This document shows, piece after piece, positions 15,436 to 24,564 of a stretch of 64,000 nt of DNA. Numbering within the stretch: the first letter of the stretch is position 1; each line of letters begins with the position of its first letter. The notes below the pieces were generated by a model that was given only the letters and a program-made list of their open reading frames with translations, was not told the DNA's origin and did no database searches. The position numbers were made by a program, and so were the translations under genes. The DNA comes from JAFGAV01 sp041479055. GTDB taxonomy: Bacteria > Acidobacteriota > Aminicenantia > Aminicenantales > JAFGAV01. The stretch covers positions 248,001 through 312,000 of the forward strand of contig OY969762.1 of assembly GCA_963702835.1 (NCBI GenBank), read 5' to 3'.

Positions 15436-16867
15436 CCTGGGTCTCGTCCTCCCGTTTGCGACCGGCCATGGTGAAGCCCGTCGCCCCGAACAGGATGAGG
15501 ATGATGACCGAAGCATAGTTCATTACGGCCCAGGGCAGGTAGGACAAGGTGGGGACGCCGATGGTGCCGGTGATGTAAACGCCGGCCATGCTCCAGGGGA
15601 TAAGGGGGACGATAATCCCGCCGCTTTCCTCGATGATCCGCGACAGGTTCTTGGCCGCCAGGCCTTTCTCCTTAAAGGCTGGCGCCAGCAGCTCGGCGGG
15701 GATGATCATGGACAGGTAGGAACTGCCCGTGACCAGGGCCGAGACGATGGCCGTGGCCACCGTGGTCAGCACCAGGCTCCACACCCTCCGGCAGAGGCCC
15801 ATGATGGAATCCAGGATGACGCGCAGCATGCCTGTGCGCTGCATAATACCCCCGAAGCTGAAGGCGGTGAAGGCCACCAGCTGGGTCTCCATCATGCTCA
15901 TCATCCCCCCCCTCGACAGCAGCTTGTCCACCATCTCCACCCCGCTGTGGGCCCGGTAGCCGGAGTTGACCGCAACGGCGAACTCGGTCAGGGGCGTTTT
16001 CTGGAGAACCAAGGCCAGGACGGCGGCCACCGCCGAGGACAGGAGCATGGCGGGGATGGTCGGCTTCTTGGCCACGGCGAAGAAGAAGACGATGGCCATG
16101 GGCAGGAGCAGCAGCAGGTTGAGCCAGGGGTTCCGGTTGAGGAACTCCCGGCGCAGAGTGTTGGTGATGAGGTTTACCGTCTCGGAGCTGACTCCGCCCT
16201 GGCCATAGCCCAGGCCGGCCAGGCCGTAAACGGCCAGGCCGAGGAGCCAGGCCGGAACGGCCGACCACATCATGTGCTTGATATGGTCGAAGAGGTTCGA
16301 CCCGGAGATGACCGTGGCCAGGTTGGGGATATCGGACAGGGGAGACATCTTGTCGCCCATGTAGGAGCCGGCCACCACAGCGCCGGCCGCCGGACCCAGA
16401 GGGATGCCCAGGCCCATGGCGATGCCCATGAAGGCCACGCCCAGCGTGCCGACCGTGCCCCATGACGTGCCGGTGGCCATGGAAGCGATGGTGCACACCA
16501 GGCAGGCCGTCACCAGGAAGAACTGGGGGGAGATGATCTTCAAACCGTAATAGATGACCAGGGGGATGGTGCCGCAGGAGATCCAGGCCCCGATGAGGAT
16601 GCCCACCGTCAGCATGATGAGGATGGCCGGCATGGCTTTGTGGATGCTGTCCACAATGCCCCGCTCCATCTCTTTCCAGTTGAAGCGGAGGAGGAGGGCC
16701 AGGAGGCCGGTGAAGAAGGCCGCCACCACCAGCAGCACCTGGGGCTTGATCTTGTAGACTCCATAGCCCACCCCCAGGAGACCGGCCATAAAGAGGAGGG
16801 GCAGGAGGGCTACGGGCAGAGGGACTTTGCGGCCAGGGGGGCCGTTGGGAGCCGACGGCGCGTTCAC
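15425..16867 (-). CDS. nhaC: NhaC-family Na+/H+ antiporter
   Basis: 480 aa, about 12 membrane segments; exchanges Na+ for H+ across the inner membrane. Family features are the repeated arms GTSWGTVGTLGVAFMGIAMG with GDKMSPLSDI, and the second half with TGSSYLSMIIPAELLAPAFK and EESGGIIVPLIPWSMAGVY. Some members exchange malate/lactate or other organic acids. It lies 10 bp downstream of iadA in the same unit, which hints at coupling of peptide or aspartate metabolism to ion balance (inference). Confidence 0.93.
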   Translation of the reverse strand: MNAPSAPNGPPGRKVPLPVALLPLLFMAGLLGVGYGVYKIKPQVLLVVAAFFTGLLALLLRFNWKEMERGIVDSIHKAMPAILIMLTVGILIGAWISCGTIPLVIYYGLKIISPQFFLVTACLVCTIASMATGTSWGTVGTLGVAFMGIAMGLGIPLGPAAGAVVAGSYMGDKMSPLSDIPNLATVISGSNLFDHIKHMMWSAVPAWLLGLAVYGLAGLGYGQGGVSSETVNLITNTLRREFLNRNPWLNLLLLLPMAIVFFFAVAKKPTIPAMLLSSAVAAVLALVLQKTPLTEFAVAVNSGYRAHSGVEMVDKLLSRGGMMSMMETQLVAFTAFSFGGIMQRTGMLRVILDSIMGLCRRVWSLVLTTVATAIVSALVTGSSYLSMIIPAELLAPAFKEKGLAAKNLSRIIEESGGIIVPLIPWSMAGVYITGTIGVPTLSYLPWAVMNYASVIILILFGATGFTMAGRKREDETQAGS

Positions 16868-16877
16868 CCCGGATCTC

Positions 16878-18050
16878 CTAAGTCCGGCGGAAGGTTCCGC
16901 GGGCCAGCAGCCGGCCCTCTGACATCATCTCTGCGCCGCGGCAAAAAACCCCTTTCAGGTTGAGGTCGCCGTCAAGAAGAAGCAGGTCGGCGTCTTTGCC
17001 TTTGGCCACCAGGCCTTTTTGGCCGAGCTTATAAAAGGCAGCCGGGTTTGAAGCGAAGAGAGCCGCCGCCTCCTCCAGGGTCAGAATCTTGCGGCGGACG
17101 AGCGAGCGAAAAGTGAAAAATAAGGTGTCCTGCCGGGCGATGGTCAGGCCGATGAGTTCGCCCTTGTCGTTGAAAACCGGCAGGCTGCCGTTGCTGTCGG
17201 AACTCACCGCAACCCGGCCGAGGAAGCCTTGCTCCCGGCAGAGGCGGACAGCGGTCTCCACGCTGACGTCGTCATCGCTTTCTTGTTCCGGCGGCGTTCC
17301 CGCGGTTAAGTCCACCCAGCCGCCCGCCCGAAGCCAGCGCAACCCTTCCTCGAGAAGGCTGCGGTTGCGGTTGATGTGGGTGGGGATCACCTGGGTGGCC
17401 GGAATCTCGGTTTCGGCCACCAGGCGGAAGAGCATCTCCAGCTTCCGCTGGCCCGTCCCTAAATGGAGATGGAGGACGCCGGCCTTACCCCCCAGCATTC
17501 CGCCCACCCGGCATTCGGCCGCCAGACGGGCGATCTCCTGGAAGGTGGGCTGGGAGGAACGGTGGTCGGAGATGGCCACTTCACCGGCGCCAATGACTTT
17601 GTCCAGGAGGGCGATATCGGAACGGACGCTTCCAGTCACAGTGAGCACCGGCACGTCATAAGAGCCGACAAAGATATAAGTCGTCACGCCCTCCAGCTCC
17701 AGCGCCCTGGCCTTGGCCAGCAATGAGGACAGGTGGCGGGTTATGCCGTCCGTGCCCAGGCAGCCGATGGCCGTGGTCACTCCGCTGCGGATCATGTCCT
17801 CGATGTCGATCTCCGGCGCCCGGGTGGCCGGCCCGCCCTCGCCCCCGCCGCCCAGGAAGTGGGCATGGCTGTCGATGAGGCCGGGCAGGACGCTCAGGCC
17901 CTCCGCCTCGACGACCTTGACCTCAAGGCCCTTCATCTGCACGGCGCCCGGCTCGCTGACCGCGCCGATCTTAGAGTCCAGGATCAGGATGTCTTTACGG
18001 CCCAGGGGCCGGGGAGCAAAGACTGTTCCGTTGCGGATCAAGGTGATCAC
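16878..18050 (-). CDS. iadA: Isoaspartyl (beta-aspartyl) dipeptidase
   Basis: Amidohydrolase-fold zinc enzyme, 390 aa, hydrolyses beta-aspartyl dipeptides from damaged proteins. GLIDSHAHF supplies the first metal ligands (HxH). The ISDHRSSQPT segment, IPTHINRN and the VSSDSNGSLP segment with the catalytic Asp match IadA. Length equals the family norm. GTG at 18050 with an AAAGGAG site 8 bp upstream sets the start. It precedes nhaC. Confidence 0.93.
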   Translation of the reverse strand: MITLIRNGTVFAPRPLGRKDILILDSKIGAVSEPGAVQMKGLEVKVVEAEGLSVLPGLIDSHAHFLGGGGEGGPATRAPEIDIEDMIRSGVTTAIGCLGTDGITRHLSSLLAKARALELEGVTTYIFVGSYDVPVLTVTGSVRSDIALLDKVIGAGEVAISDHRSSQPTFQEIARLAAECRVGGMLGGKAGVLHLHLGTGQRKLEMLFRLVAETEIPATQVIPTHINRNRSLLEEGLRWLRAGGWVDLTAGTPPEQESDDDVSVETAVRLCREQGFLGRVAVSSDSNGSLPVFNDKGELIGLTIARQDTLFFTFRSLVRRKILTLEEAAALFASNPAAFYKLGQKGLVAKGKDADLLLLDGDLNLKGVFCRGAEMMSEGRLLARGTFRRT

Positions 18051-18227
18051 GCCTTCGACTCCTTTCTTTTTTTAAATATTAACACCAAAAACAATTAGAT
18101 GGGCTTTACAGTATCATGATTGCTTAGAGGTGACAAGGGAATGTCATTGAAGGGCCCAAGGCTGAGGTTTTTCCGTCTGCGGGGCGGCTATAAATAAAAC
18201 GATGGGTTTGGGAAGGATAAAACGAGA

Positions 18228-18530
18228 TCAGCCTAAAATGTCTTTCAGGCCGAGCGAGGCCGTGTAGAGCGTTCCTACGCCGGACAAGTGATAGGCGACC
18301 CTAAGCGCTTCGGCGATCTCCTCTCTTGTGGCTCCTTCTTTCATGGCCTGCAGGGCCAGCGCCCTCACGCCCTGTTCCGCGCCGTGGGCCGCGTCAAAGG
18401 CCATGGCCAGGAGAAGCTTAAACTTTTTGGGGAGCGCGCCCGGCCCGTAGATGAGGTCGTTGATTTCCCTAAGATGATCCGTGATTTTCGGATCAAGCTT
18501 CTGGAGAGTCGCTAAGGGGTGTTCTGCCAT
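18228..18530 (-). CDS. Carboxymuconolactone decarboxylase (AhpD-like) family protein, no CXXC
   Basis: 100 aa, all-helical AhpD/CMD fold: LPKKFKLLLAMAFDAAHGAE followed by GATREEIAEALRVAYHLSG. The position that carries CXXC in AhpD-type peroxidase adaptors reads DAAHGAEQG, with no cysteine anywhere in the protein, so a thiol redox role is excluded. A decarboxylase or unknown role remains. It is a lone gene with its own leader. Confidence 0.82.
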   Translation of the reverse strand: MAEHPLATLQKLDPKITDHLREINDLIYGPGALPKKFKLLLAMAFDAAHGAEQGVRALALQAMKEGATREEIAEALRVAYHLSGVGTLYTASLGLKDILG

Positions 18531-18675
18531 ATCAGACCTCCTTTTAATACCCCTGAAATTTTATCATATTTATACATTATTCTTCTTAAAGAGCTGGCCC
18601 TGGGCGGCCCAAGCTCCCGTTCCCTTGTCAAAATTCCTCCCCCCACATAAAATACGCTCTGCCGCGAGGGCTTGT

Positions 18676-19439
18676 ATGGCGACCTATGAGCAGGAACTCC
18701 AGAGGTTCGGGCCGGTCATCCGGAGGCTGACCCGCCTGGCTCTACTGGGGAAAAAGGTTGAGGTCCGGGGCGCCGAAAATTTAGTGAGGCAGGGCCCCAA
18801 CATCCTGGTCGGCAATCACATCGGCAGCTTCAAGGATGTGGCCGTTCTTTTCAAATCAGTGCCCCGGCCCATTTTCTTTACGGCCAACAAAGAGGTTTTC
18901 GATTTCAATAAACTCAATTTTCTTATCCGCCGGCACCTCAAGCGCAGCCTGGGGCAGCCGGGCTAAGCCTCAATAGCCTGCTGGCTCCCCTCCGGACCCC
19001 TTTGGTGCGCTTCATTTCCACCAACATCGGCAAGGTGGGGACCATTCCCGTGGACATTTCTCCAAATCGCAGGAAAGGGGAGACCTTGGAGAAGATCGCC
19101 AACCATATCCGGCAGGGACGGGCCGTAGTCGCCCTCCAGGGCCGGGGCCGGCTGCGAAAGATATTCCGTAATCCTTTCGTGGAGACTTTCCGCAGCGGGG
19201 TGGCTCACATTGTCCATGACCTGTTCGTCCGCGACGGCCTAGCCATACCCGTCACCCCCCTGGCCTTTTTCGGCACCCACCGCCCGCTGTTCCTGCCGGT
19301 CCGGGTCCGGCTGAATGTGGGCCGGCCGATGTTCATCACCGACCATCTGGCCGGCAGCGCCGAGGAATCGGTGGAGCGGTTTCGGACCGCCCTGGAAGCC
19401 AGGGTCGAATCATTGTTCTTCGAGCTCCTGCGGCCATAG
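18676..19439 (+). pseudogene. PlsC-like acyltransferase family, frameshifted at about 18955
   Basis: Two frames join at a G-rich stretch (18948-18962). Frame one runs from ATG 18676 to KRSLG; frame two continues LSLNSLLAPLRTPLVRFIST to 19439. One inserted base restores about 254 aa. NILVGNHIGSFKD corresponds to the acyltransferase NHxxxxD block but has five residues between His and Asp rather than four. The FPEGTR block reads VVALQGRGRLRK. It may be a divergent glycerophosphate or lipid A acyltransferase. Not certain to be catalytic as described for PlsC. Confidence 0.6.
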
Positions 19440-19668
19440 GCCAAGCTGAGGCGCAGATAGCGGACAGCGATGACGAGGAATACGGCCCGGAAGGCCGGGA
19501 AGCTTCAAGGAAGCCATCTCAAATTCCGTGATACTCTCGTATTGTTCAGGGGTGGCGCGGCGGAGGACTCCCACCCGTCCGCAGCTTGGCGAGGACGGAT
19601 GGGGAGGAGCCACGACAGGACCCCACAGAGACTTGTTTTTATCATGGAATGAGAGATGCTTCCATGTA

Positions 19669-20610
19669 TTAGATCAGGAATTTCCCGTGGCGGGCGATGA
19701 GGCGGCCTCTGACCCGGATAGTGGGCTTGACCGCCAGGGCGTCGTAATGATGCCGGCTTCGGTTCCGGCCCAGCCCGTAGGAGTCGCCGATGGCGAAGTG
19801 GACCGTGCCCAGGGCCTTTTCCGCTTCGAGCATGTTGGGGCAGAGGCGCGCTCCGGGGTTGGTGCCGATGCCGAACTCGCCGATGACAAAACCCGAGCGG
19901 TCGCTGCCGATGAGCCTGACCACCTCGGCCACGCCTTTCCCGCTCCAGCGCACCAGCCGGCCCCGCTCGAAGTCCATCACTCCCCGGCCGACCTTGTCGT
20001 CGATGAGGCGCAACACCAGCCGGCCGGAGAAGGTCTCCTCCACCGGAGCGGTATAGCATTCGCCGGCCGGCAGGTTGCCGTGACTGCCGCGGCGGCTGAT
20101 GTCGCCCAGGCTCAGGTTCCAGGCCCGGCCCTTGAGGCTGAAGGCGAGATGCGTGCCGTCGGGGTTCTCCACCTCGACCTCCGCGGCGCCCTGAAGGACG
20201 CGGGCCAGACGGCGGGTGAAGCTTATCATTTTGGTATAGTCGAGGTTGACCAGCCGCTCCATCATCTCGCGGGTCAGGCCGGGCATCATCAGGATGCGGC
20301 CGCGCCGACGGGCCGAACTGACCATGAAGCTGCGGAAGGGCTTCTCCTCGAGGCGGGATTCTAGGACATAGGCCATGGCCGTCGCCCGGCGGGCCATTTC
20401 CCGGAAGAGGCCGGTCGGCTCGCTGATGGGCCGCAGCGCTTCAGCCATCAGGTAGACGGTGGTCTCGGCGCGGCTTCGCCGAGCCCAGGCGGCCAAGGCC
20501 TCGGCAATCTCCAGCTTGGCCTCGTCAGTGACCAGCAGGAACTTGTCCGTGGGCTTGAGTTTCAGGCATTGAGCGATGGCCTTGCGGGCCGCTCGGTCCA
20601 GCTTGTTCAT
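19669..20610 (-). CDS. Aminopeptidase T (M29)-like protein
   Basis: 313 aa, related to leucyl aminopeptidase/aminopeptidase T: metal-binding stretches GNLPAGECYTAPVE, GEFGIGTNP and GTVHFAIGDSYG match the C-terminal catalytic half of M29-like enzymes. It is about 100 residues shorter than classical M29 proteins, mostly at the N-terminus. Likely cytoplasmic peptide trimming. It follows the PPIase gene by 59 bp in the same direction. Confidence 0.8.
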   Translation of the reverse strand: MNKLDRAARKAIAQCLKLKPTDKFLLVTDEAKLEIAEALAAWARRSRAETTVYLMAEALRPISEPTGLFREMARRATAMAYVLESRLEEKPFRSFMVSSARRRGRILMMPGLTREMMERLVNLDYTKMISFTRRLARVLQGAAEVEVENPDGTHLAFSLKGRAWNLSLGDISRRGSHGNLPAGECYTAPVEETFSGRLVLRLIDDKVGRGVMDFERGRLVRWSGKGVAEVVRLIGSDRSGFVIGEFGIGTNPGARLCPNMLEAEKALGTVHFAIGDSYGLGRNRSRHHYDALAVKPTIRVRGRLIARHGKFLI

Positions 20611-20669
20611 GGCCGTGTCATCCCTCCACTCAAATTAGAGTGTCGGAGATGCTCCTGCATTAGCCGGGC

Positions 20670-22626
20670 TTAGTCCTCGTACTTGGACAGGATGGACGAG
20701 ACGACCTGCAGGTAGTTCTCATAGTTGACCTCGGTGCCCCGTTCCCGCTGCACCTTGGATAGATAAGAGCCCAGAAAGAGATTCCGCTTCATCTCCAGCA
20801 GCGCGCTGCGCATCTCTTCCTTGTTCTTATCGAAATCCTCCCGGGTGACTTCCTGGCGGGCCAGGACGCGCAGGACCACATAGCCGCTGCCGAAGTCCAC
20901 CGGCTCACTGACCGTCTGGAGCGGCAGGGAAAAAGCCAACTGGTCCACTTCCTCATTTTCTCCGATGGTGCCCAGATACTGGCCGCGCTTATGTTCATTG
21001 ACCGTTTTATATTCCAGTTTTTCCTTGGCGCTCAGGTCCTCCCAGTTCGGACCGGCCAGCCGGGTCCGGAGGCTTTGCAGCCTGCCCAAGATCATTTCTT
21101 TTTTCCTGGCCTCGGTCACCTTGTTCAGGACATCGCCCCGCGCTTCTTCCAAGGTGGCCGGATGTGTGGGAAGGACGGACAGGAGCTGGGCCAACCCGAC
21201 TCCCTGGTAGGAATAGAGCGGCCCGGAGATCGCCCTTGGCCTGGAGTTGGAAGAGGGCCTGGCTGACCACTCCGGATGGATCCACTTGGCCCAGGGGATC
21301 GCCTTTTTTGAGCGGGCCGCTCTTCTCCGTTGTCAAGCCCAGGCGGGAAGCCGCTTTTTCCAGGCTGTTCTCTTTCTTGGCTTCTTTCTCCAGCCGGCCG
21401 ACCCGCTCCGCGGCCAGGGTCTGGGCCTTCTGGTCCTCCAGGATACCCTTGATGCGCTGGCGCGCCTCCTCCAGGGGAATGTCGGAGGCTTCTTTCTTAG
21501 CCGTCACCTTGAGCAGCGACAGGCCGTCCTCGATCTCAACGACTCCCGAGATCCGGCCGGCGGAGAGTTTTTTGATCTCAGTTTGTTCTTTGTCCGAAAG
21601 CGAGCGCCATTCAAAGGGTCCCCAGGCGCCGCCCCCGGAAGCTTTGGCATCCTTGGAGTGCTTCTTGGCCAGTTCAGCGAAATCTTCGCCCCGGCCCAAT
21701 TGTTCGGCCAGGCTGCGCATCTCGGCCTTCACTTCCTCCTTGTTCCGGCCGGCGAAGGGGAGGTAGATGCGGCTGACATTGATCTCCTCCGGATTTTTGA
21801 ACTGGTCCCGGTTGTCCTGATAGTATTTTTCGATCTCCTGAGAAGAAAGCTCGACCTGCTTTTTAAGGTCGGAGCGGTCAAAGAAAACATAGACCGCTTC
21901 CCGCTTTTCGGGAATGCGGAACTCGTCCTTATGACGATTGAAGTAGTCCTGGACCTCCGCCTCGCCCGGCTGGGCCTCCAGTTTTATCTTGTCCTTTTCC
22001 AGGACCAGGTACTCCAGGCGGGCCGTCTCTTTATCCTTGCGGTAGCTGTCCCAGAGCTCCTCGGGCGTCACCGATTGACCGGCCGTCAGCAAGCTCTGGA
22101 TCTTCTGCAAGCGGATGGAATCCTCGACGCTCCGTTCGAACTCAGCGACCGAAACCTTATAATAGGCCAGGATCTGCTCGTATTCTTTCTGGCCCACAAA
22201 CCGGCCGCTTTTCTCGCTGAAGAACAGGGGATAGAGGCGCCGCACCTCCCCCTGGAACTCCTGGTCCGTAACCTGCACATGCCGTTCCTTGGCCAGCTCC
22301 AGGAGGAGAGTGGACTGGATGAGCCCCCGCAGAGTCCTGTTGGGCAAGTCCAACTGCTGGATAAGGTTCTTGGTTATAGTTGATTTCCCGCCAATCCTCT
22401 GGCTGTTCTTTTGAATCTCCATCTGCAGGCCGTTGGCGTACTGCTGGGCGTAAATCGTCCGCCCGGCCACTTCGGCTACGGGAACGTTCTCGGCGCTGTT
22501 CTTGCCGTCCTCCCGGTTGAACCCGCCGGCGCCCCATACGGCGAAGATGGCCACCATAAAGGTGATGATAACGATCCATAGGGCCGGGGCGAACGATTTG
22601 AAATTCTTGCGCATCGTTTTGAGCAT
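20670..22626 (-). CDS. SurA/PpiD-type peptidyl-prolyl isomerase, frameshifted at about 21215
   Basis: Inner-membrane-anchored periplasmic folding factor. The N-terminus (KNFKSFAPALWIVIITFMVA) has one membrane segment. A SurA_N-like chaperone region (about 50-230) and a parvulin domain (ISRIYLPFAG..., HSKDAKASGGGAWGPFEW) follow. The frame changes near 21215, at gatctccgggcc: the first frame runs into RAALFLPG, while GPLYSYQGVGLAQLLSVLP continues in the next. Joined, it is about 650 aa, close to PpiD. The start is ATG 22626 with a GAGGTG site. Confidence 0.82.
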
Positions 22627-22635
22627 GATCACACC

Positions 22636-23781
22636 TCACATATCTTTTAGCAACTGACGGGCGATGATCAGCCGCTGGATCTCCGAGGTCCCTTCGTAGA
22701 GGGTCAGCACGCGGGCGTCCCGGTAGAGCCGTTCGACGGGGAACTCCCGGGAATATCCGTAGCCGCCATGGATCTGGAGGGCCTGGTAGGCTATTTTATT
22801 GGCCGCTTCCGAGGCGAACAGCTTGGCCATGGAAGCCTGGGCGGTAAAGGGTTGGCCGGTGTCTTTGAGGACGGCGGCCCGATGGGTCAGCAGCCGGGCC
22901 GCTTCGACCTGGGTGGCCATATCGGCAATCATGACCTGAATGGCCTGCAGGTTGGCCACCTTCCCGCCAAAAACCTCGCGTTGCTTAGCGTAGCGGACCG
23001 CTTCCTCGAGCGCCCGCTGGGCCAGGCCGACGGCCTGAGCGGCGATCCCAATGCGGGAATAATCCAAACACTGGAGGGCGATGGTCATGCCCCGGCCTTC
23101 TCCACCCAGGAGGTTTTGGGCCGGGACTTCGCAATCCTCCAGCGCAATCTCAACGGTCAGCGAGGAATGCAGGCCCATTTTGTTCTCGACCTTGGATACC
23201 TTGAAGCCGGGAAAGCCCCGCTCAACGATGAAGGCGTTGAGCTTTTTCTTGCCCGAGGGGTCGGCGGCGGCGGTGAAAAGGAGCAGGGCGTGGGCCTCGC
23301 TGCCGCCGGTTACCCAGGCCTTCTGGCCGTTCAGGATGAATCGGTCGCCCCGGCGGAGGGCCGTGGTCCGCAGAGCCTGGATGTCCGAGCCGGCATTGGG
23401 CTCGGTCAGGGAAAAAGCGCCCAAAATCTCGCCGCGGGCGGCCGGCGGAAGGTACTGGCGCTTCTGCTCTTCCGTGCCGAAAGTCAGGAGGGCATGGCAG
23501 AACAGGGAGCAGTGGACGCTGAGGATGACGCAGACCGAGGGCGAGGCTTTGCTCAATTCCTCCAAGACTAGGGCCAGGGACAGGGAATCCGTCCGGATGC
23601 CGCCGTACTCGGACGGAACGGTCATGCCCATCAGGCCCAGGCCGGCCAGCTTGCCCAGGATGTCCCTGGGGAATTCAGCCCGCTCCTCCAACTCTTCGGC
23701 CTGCGGAGTGATCTCCTTCCGGGCAAAATCCCGGACCAGCCCCTGGAGGAGACGCTGTTCTTCGCTCAGTTCAAAGTCCAT
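22636..23781 (-). CDS. Acyl-CoA dehydrogenase
   Basis: FAD-dependent alpha,beta-dehydrogenation of acyl-CoA thioesters, 381 aa. MDFELSEEQRLLQGLVRDFA begins the N-terminal helical domain. FSLTEPNAGSD and the W-x-T/S FAD loop (KAWVTGG) follow. The C-terminal HGGYGYSREFPVERLYRDAR and LYEGTSEIQR contain the catalytic-Glu motif. Short/branched-chain specificity is likely (amino-acid-derived acyl-CoAs) but not readable. The start overlaps the HIT gene by 11 bp. Confidence 0.95.
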   Translation of the reverse strand: MDFELSEEQRLLQGLVRDFARKEITPQAEELEERAEFPRDILGKLAGLGLMGMTVPSEYGGIRTDSLSLALVLEELSKASPSVCVILSVHCSLFCHALLTFGTEEQKRQYLPPAARGEILGAFSLTEPNAGSDIQALRTTALRRGDRFILNGQKAWVTGGSEAHALLLFTAAADPSGKKKLNAFIVERGFPGFKVSKVENKMGLHSSLTVEIALEDCEVPAQNLLGGEGRGMTIALQCLDYSRIGIAAQAVGLAQRALEEAVRYAKQREVFGGKVANLQAIQVMIADMATQVEAARLLTHRAAVLKDTGQPFTAQASMAKLFASEAANKIAYQALQIHGGYGYSREFPVERLYRDARVLTLYEGTSEIQRLIIARQLLKDM

Positions 23782-24283
23782 GGCTCTCCTTCTTGGCCGT
23801 CGTTTGGAATAGGGGCCGCAGATGGCGGAAGGTCGTGTCCAAATCCTCGATGACGACTTTGGCCCCGCCCACCAGGGGCATGAAATTCGAGTCGCCCGCC
23901 CAGCGGCAGATGACATGGAGGTGGTAGTGATCGGTGACACCGGCCCCGGCCGCCTGGCCCAGGTTCATGCCGGTATTGAAACCGTGGGGCCGGTAGCGGC
24001 GCCGCAGTACCCGCAGGCACAGCTTCAGCAAGTCGCCCAGTTCGTCCGAGGCGGGCTTGGCCGACTTCTCGAAGAGGTCCATATGGCGGAACGGAGCGAT
24101 CATCAGATGGCCGGGCGTATAAGGAAACTTGTTGAGCATGATGAAGTTGTGGTTGCCCCGATAAAGGATGTAGGCCCGGCGGTCATCCTTCTTGCGGAGA
24201 GCGGCGCAGAAGATGCAGCCCTTGGCCGGGGCGGCGAGCTTCCGAACGTACACTTCTCTCCAGGGGGCGGCCAGGTACTCCAT
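23771..24283 (-). CDS. HIT-family nucleotide hydrolase/transferase
   Basis: 170 aa histidine-triad protein: HYHLHVI is the HxHxH active site, preceded by FNTGMNLGQAAGAGVTDHYH. GCIFCAALRKKDD near the N-terminus gives a CxxC zinc half-site, as in Ap4A-phosphorylase-like HIT proteins. Substrates are probably dinucleoside polyphosphates or AMP-linked compounds. ATG 24283 overlaps the HU stop by one base (TGATG). Confidence 0.93.
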   Translation of the reverse strand: MEYLAAPWREVYVRKLAAPAKGCIFCAALRKKDDRRAYILYRGNHNFIMLNKFPYTPGHLMIAPFRHMDLFEKSAKPASDELGDLLKLCLRVLRRRYRPHGFNTGMNLGQAAGAGVTDHYHLHVICRWAGDSNFMPLVGGAKVVIEDLDTTFRHLRPLFQTTAKKESHGL

Positions 24284-24564
24284 CACTTGGCCTTGTTGAT
24301 CAGCTCCTTGAGCTGTTTGCTGGGCTTGAAGTAGAGGACTTTCTTGGGAGGCACGCTGACCGGGGTGCCGGTACGGGGGTTGCGGCCCGTGCGGCCCGGC
24401 CGGGTCCGGAAGCGAAAACTGCCGAACCCCCTGACCTCAATCTCCTGTCCCTTAAGCAGGGCCTCGCGGATGGTGGTGAAGAACAGGTTCACCCCCTGCT
24501 CGGCCTCCTGCTTGGGAATGTTCATGTCCTTGGAGATCTTGGAGATCATATCGGCTTTAATCAT
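24283..24564 (-). CDS. HU/IHF-family DNA-binding protein
   Basis: 93 aa nucleoid protein. It shows the HU/IHF fold: helical N-terminus (MIKADMISKISKDM), then GQEIEVRGFGSFRFR and the DNA-binding arm GRNPRTGTPVSVPP. The ending KPSKQLKELIN is typical. It overlaps the rpsA stop by 8 bp. The rpsA-then-IHF-like order recalls the rpsA-ihfB pair of Proteobacteria. Confidence 0.96.
   Translation of the reverse strand: MIKADMISKISKDMNIPKQEAEQGVNLFFTTIREALLKGQEIEVRGFGSFRFRTRPGRTGRNPRTGTPVSVPPKKVLYFKPSKQLKELINKAK

Noticed and set aside
15383..16465. A 360-codon plus-strand frame opposite nhaC
   Set aside because: It is antisense to a well-supported antiporter gene, has Gln/His/Gly-rich low-complexity composition and no ribosome site.
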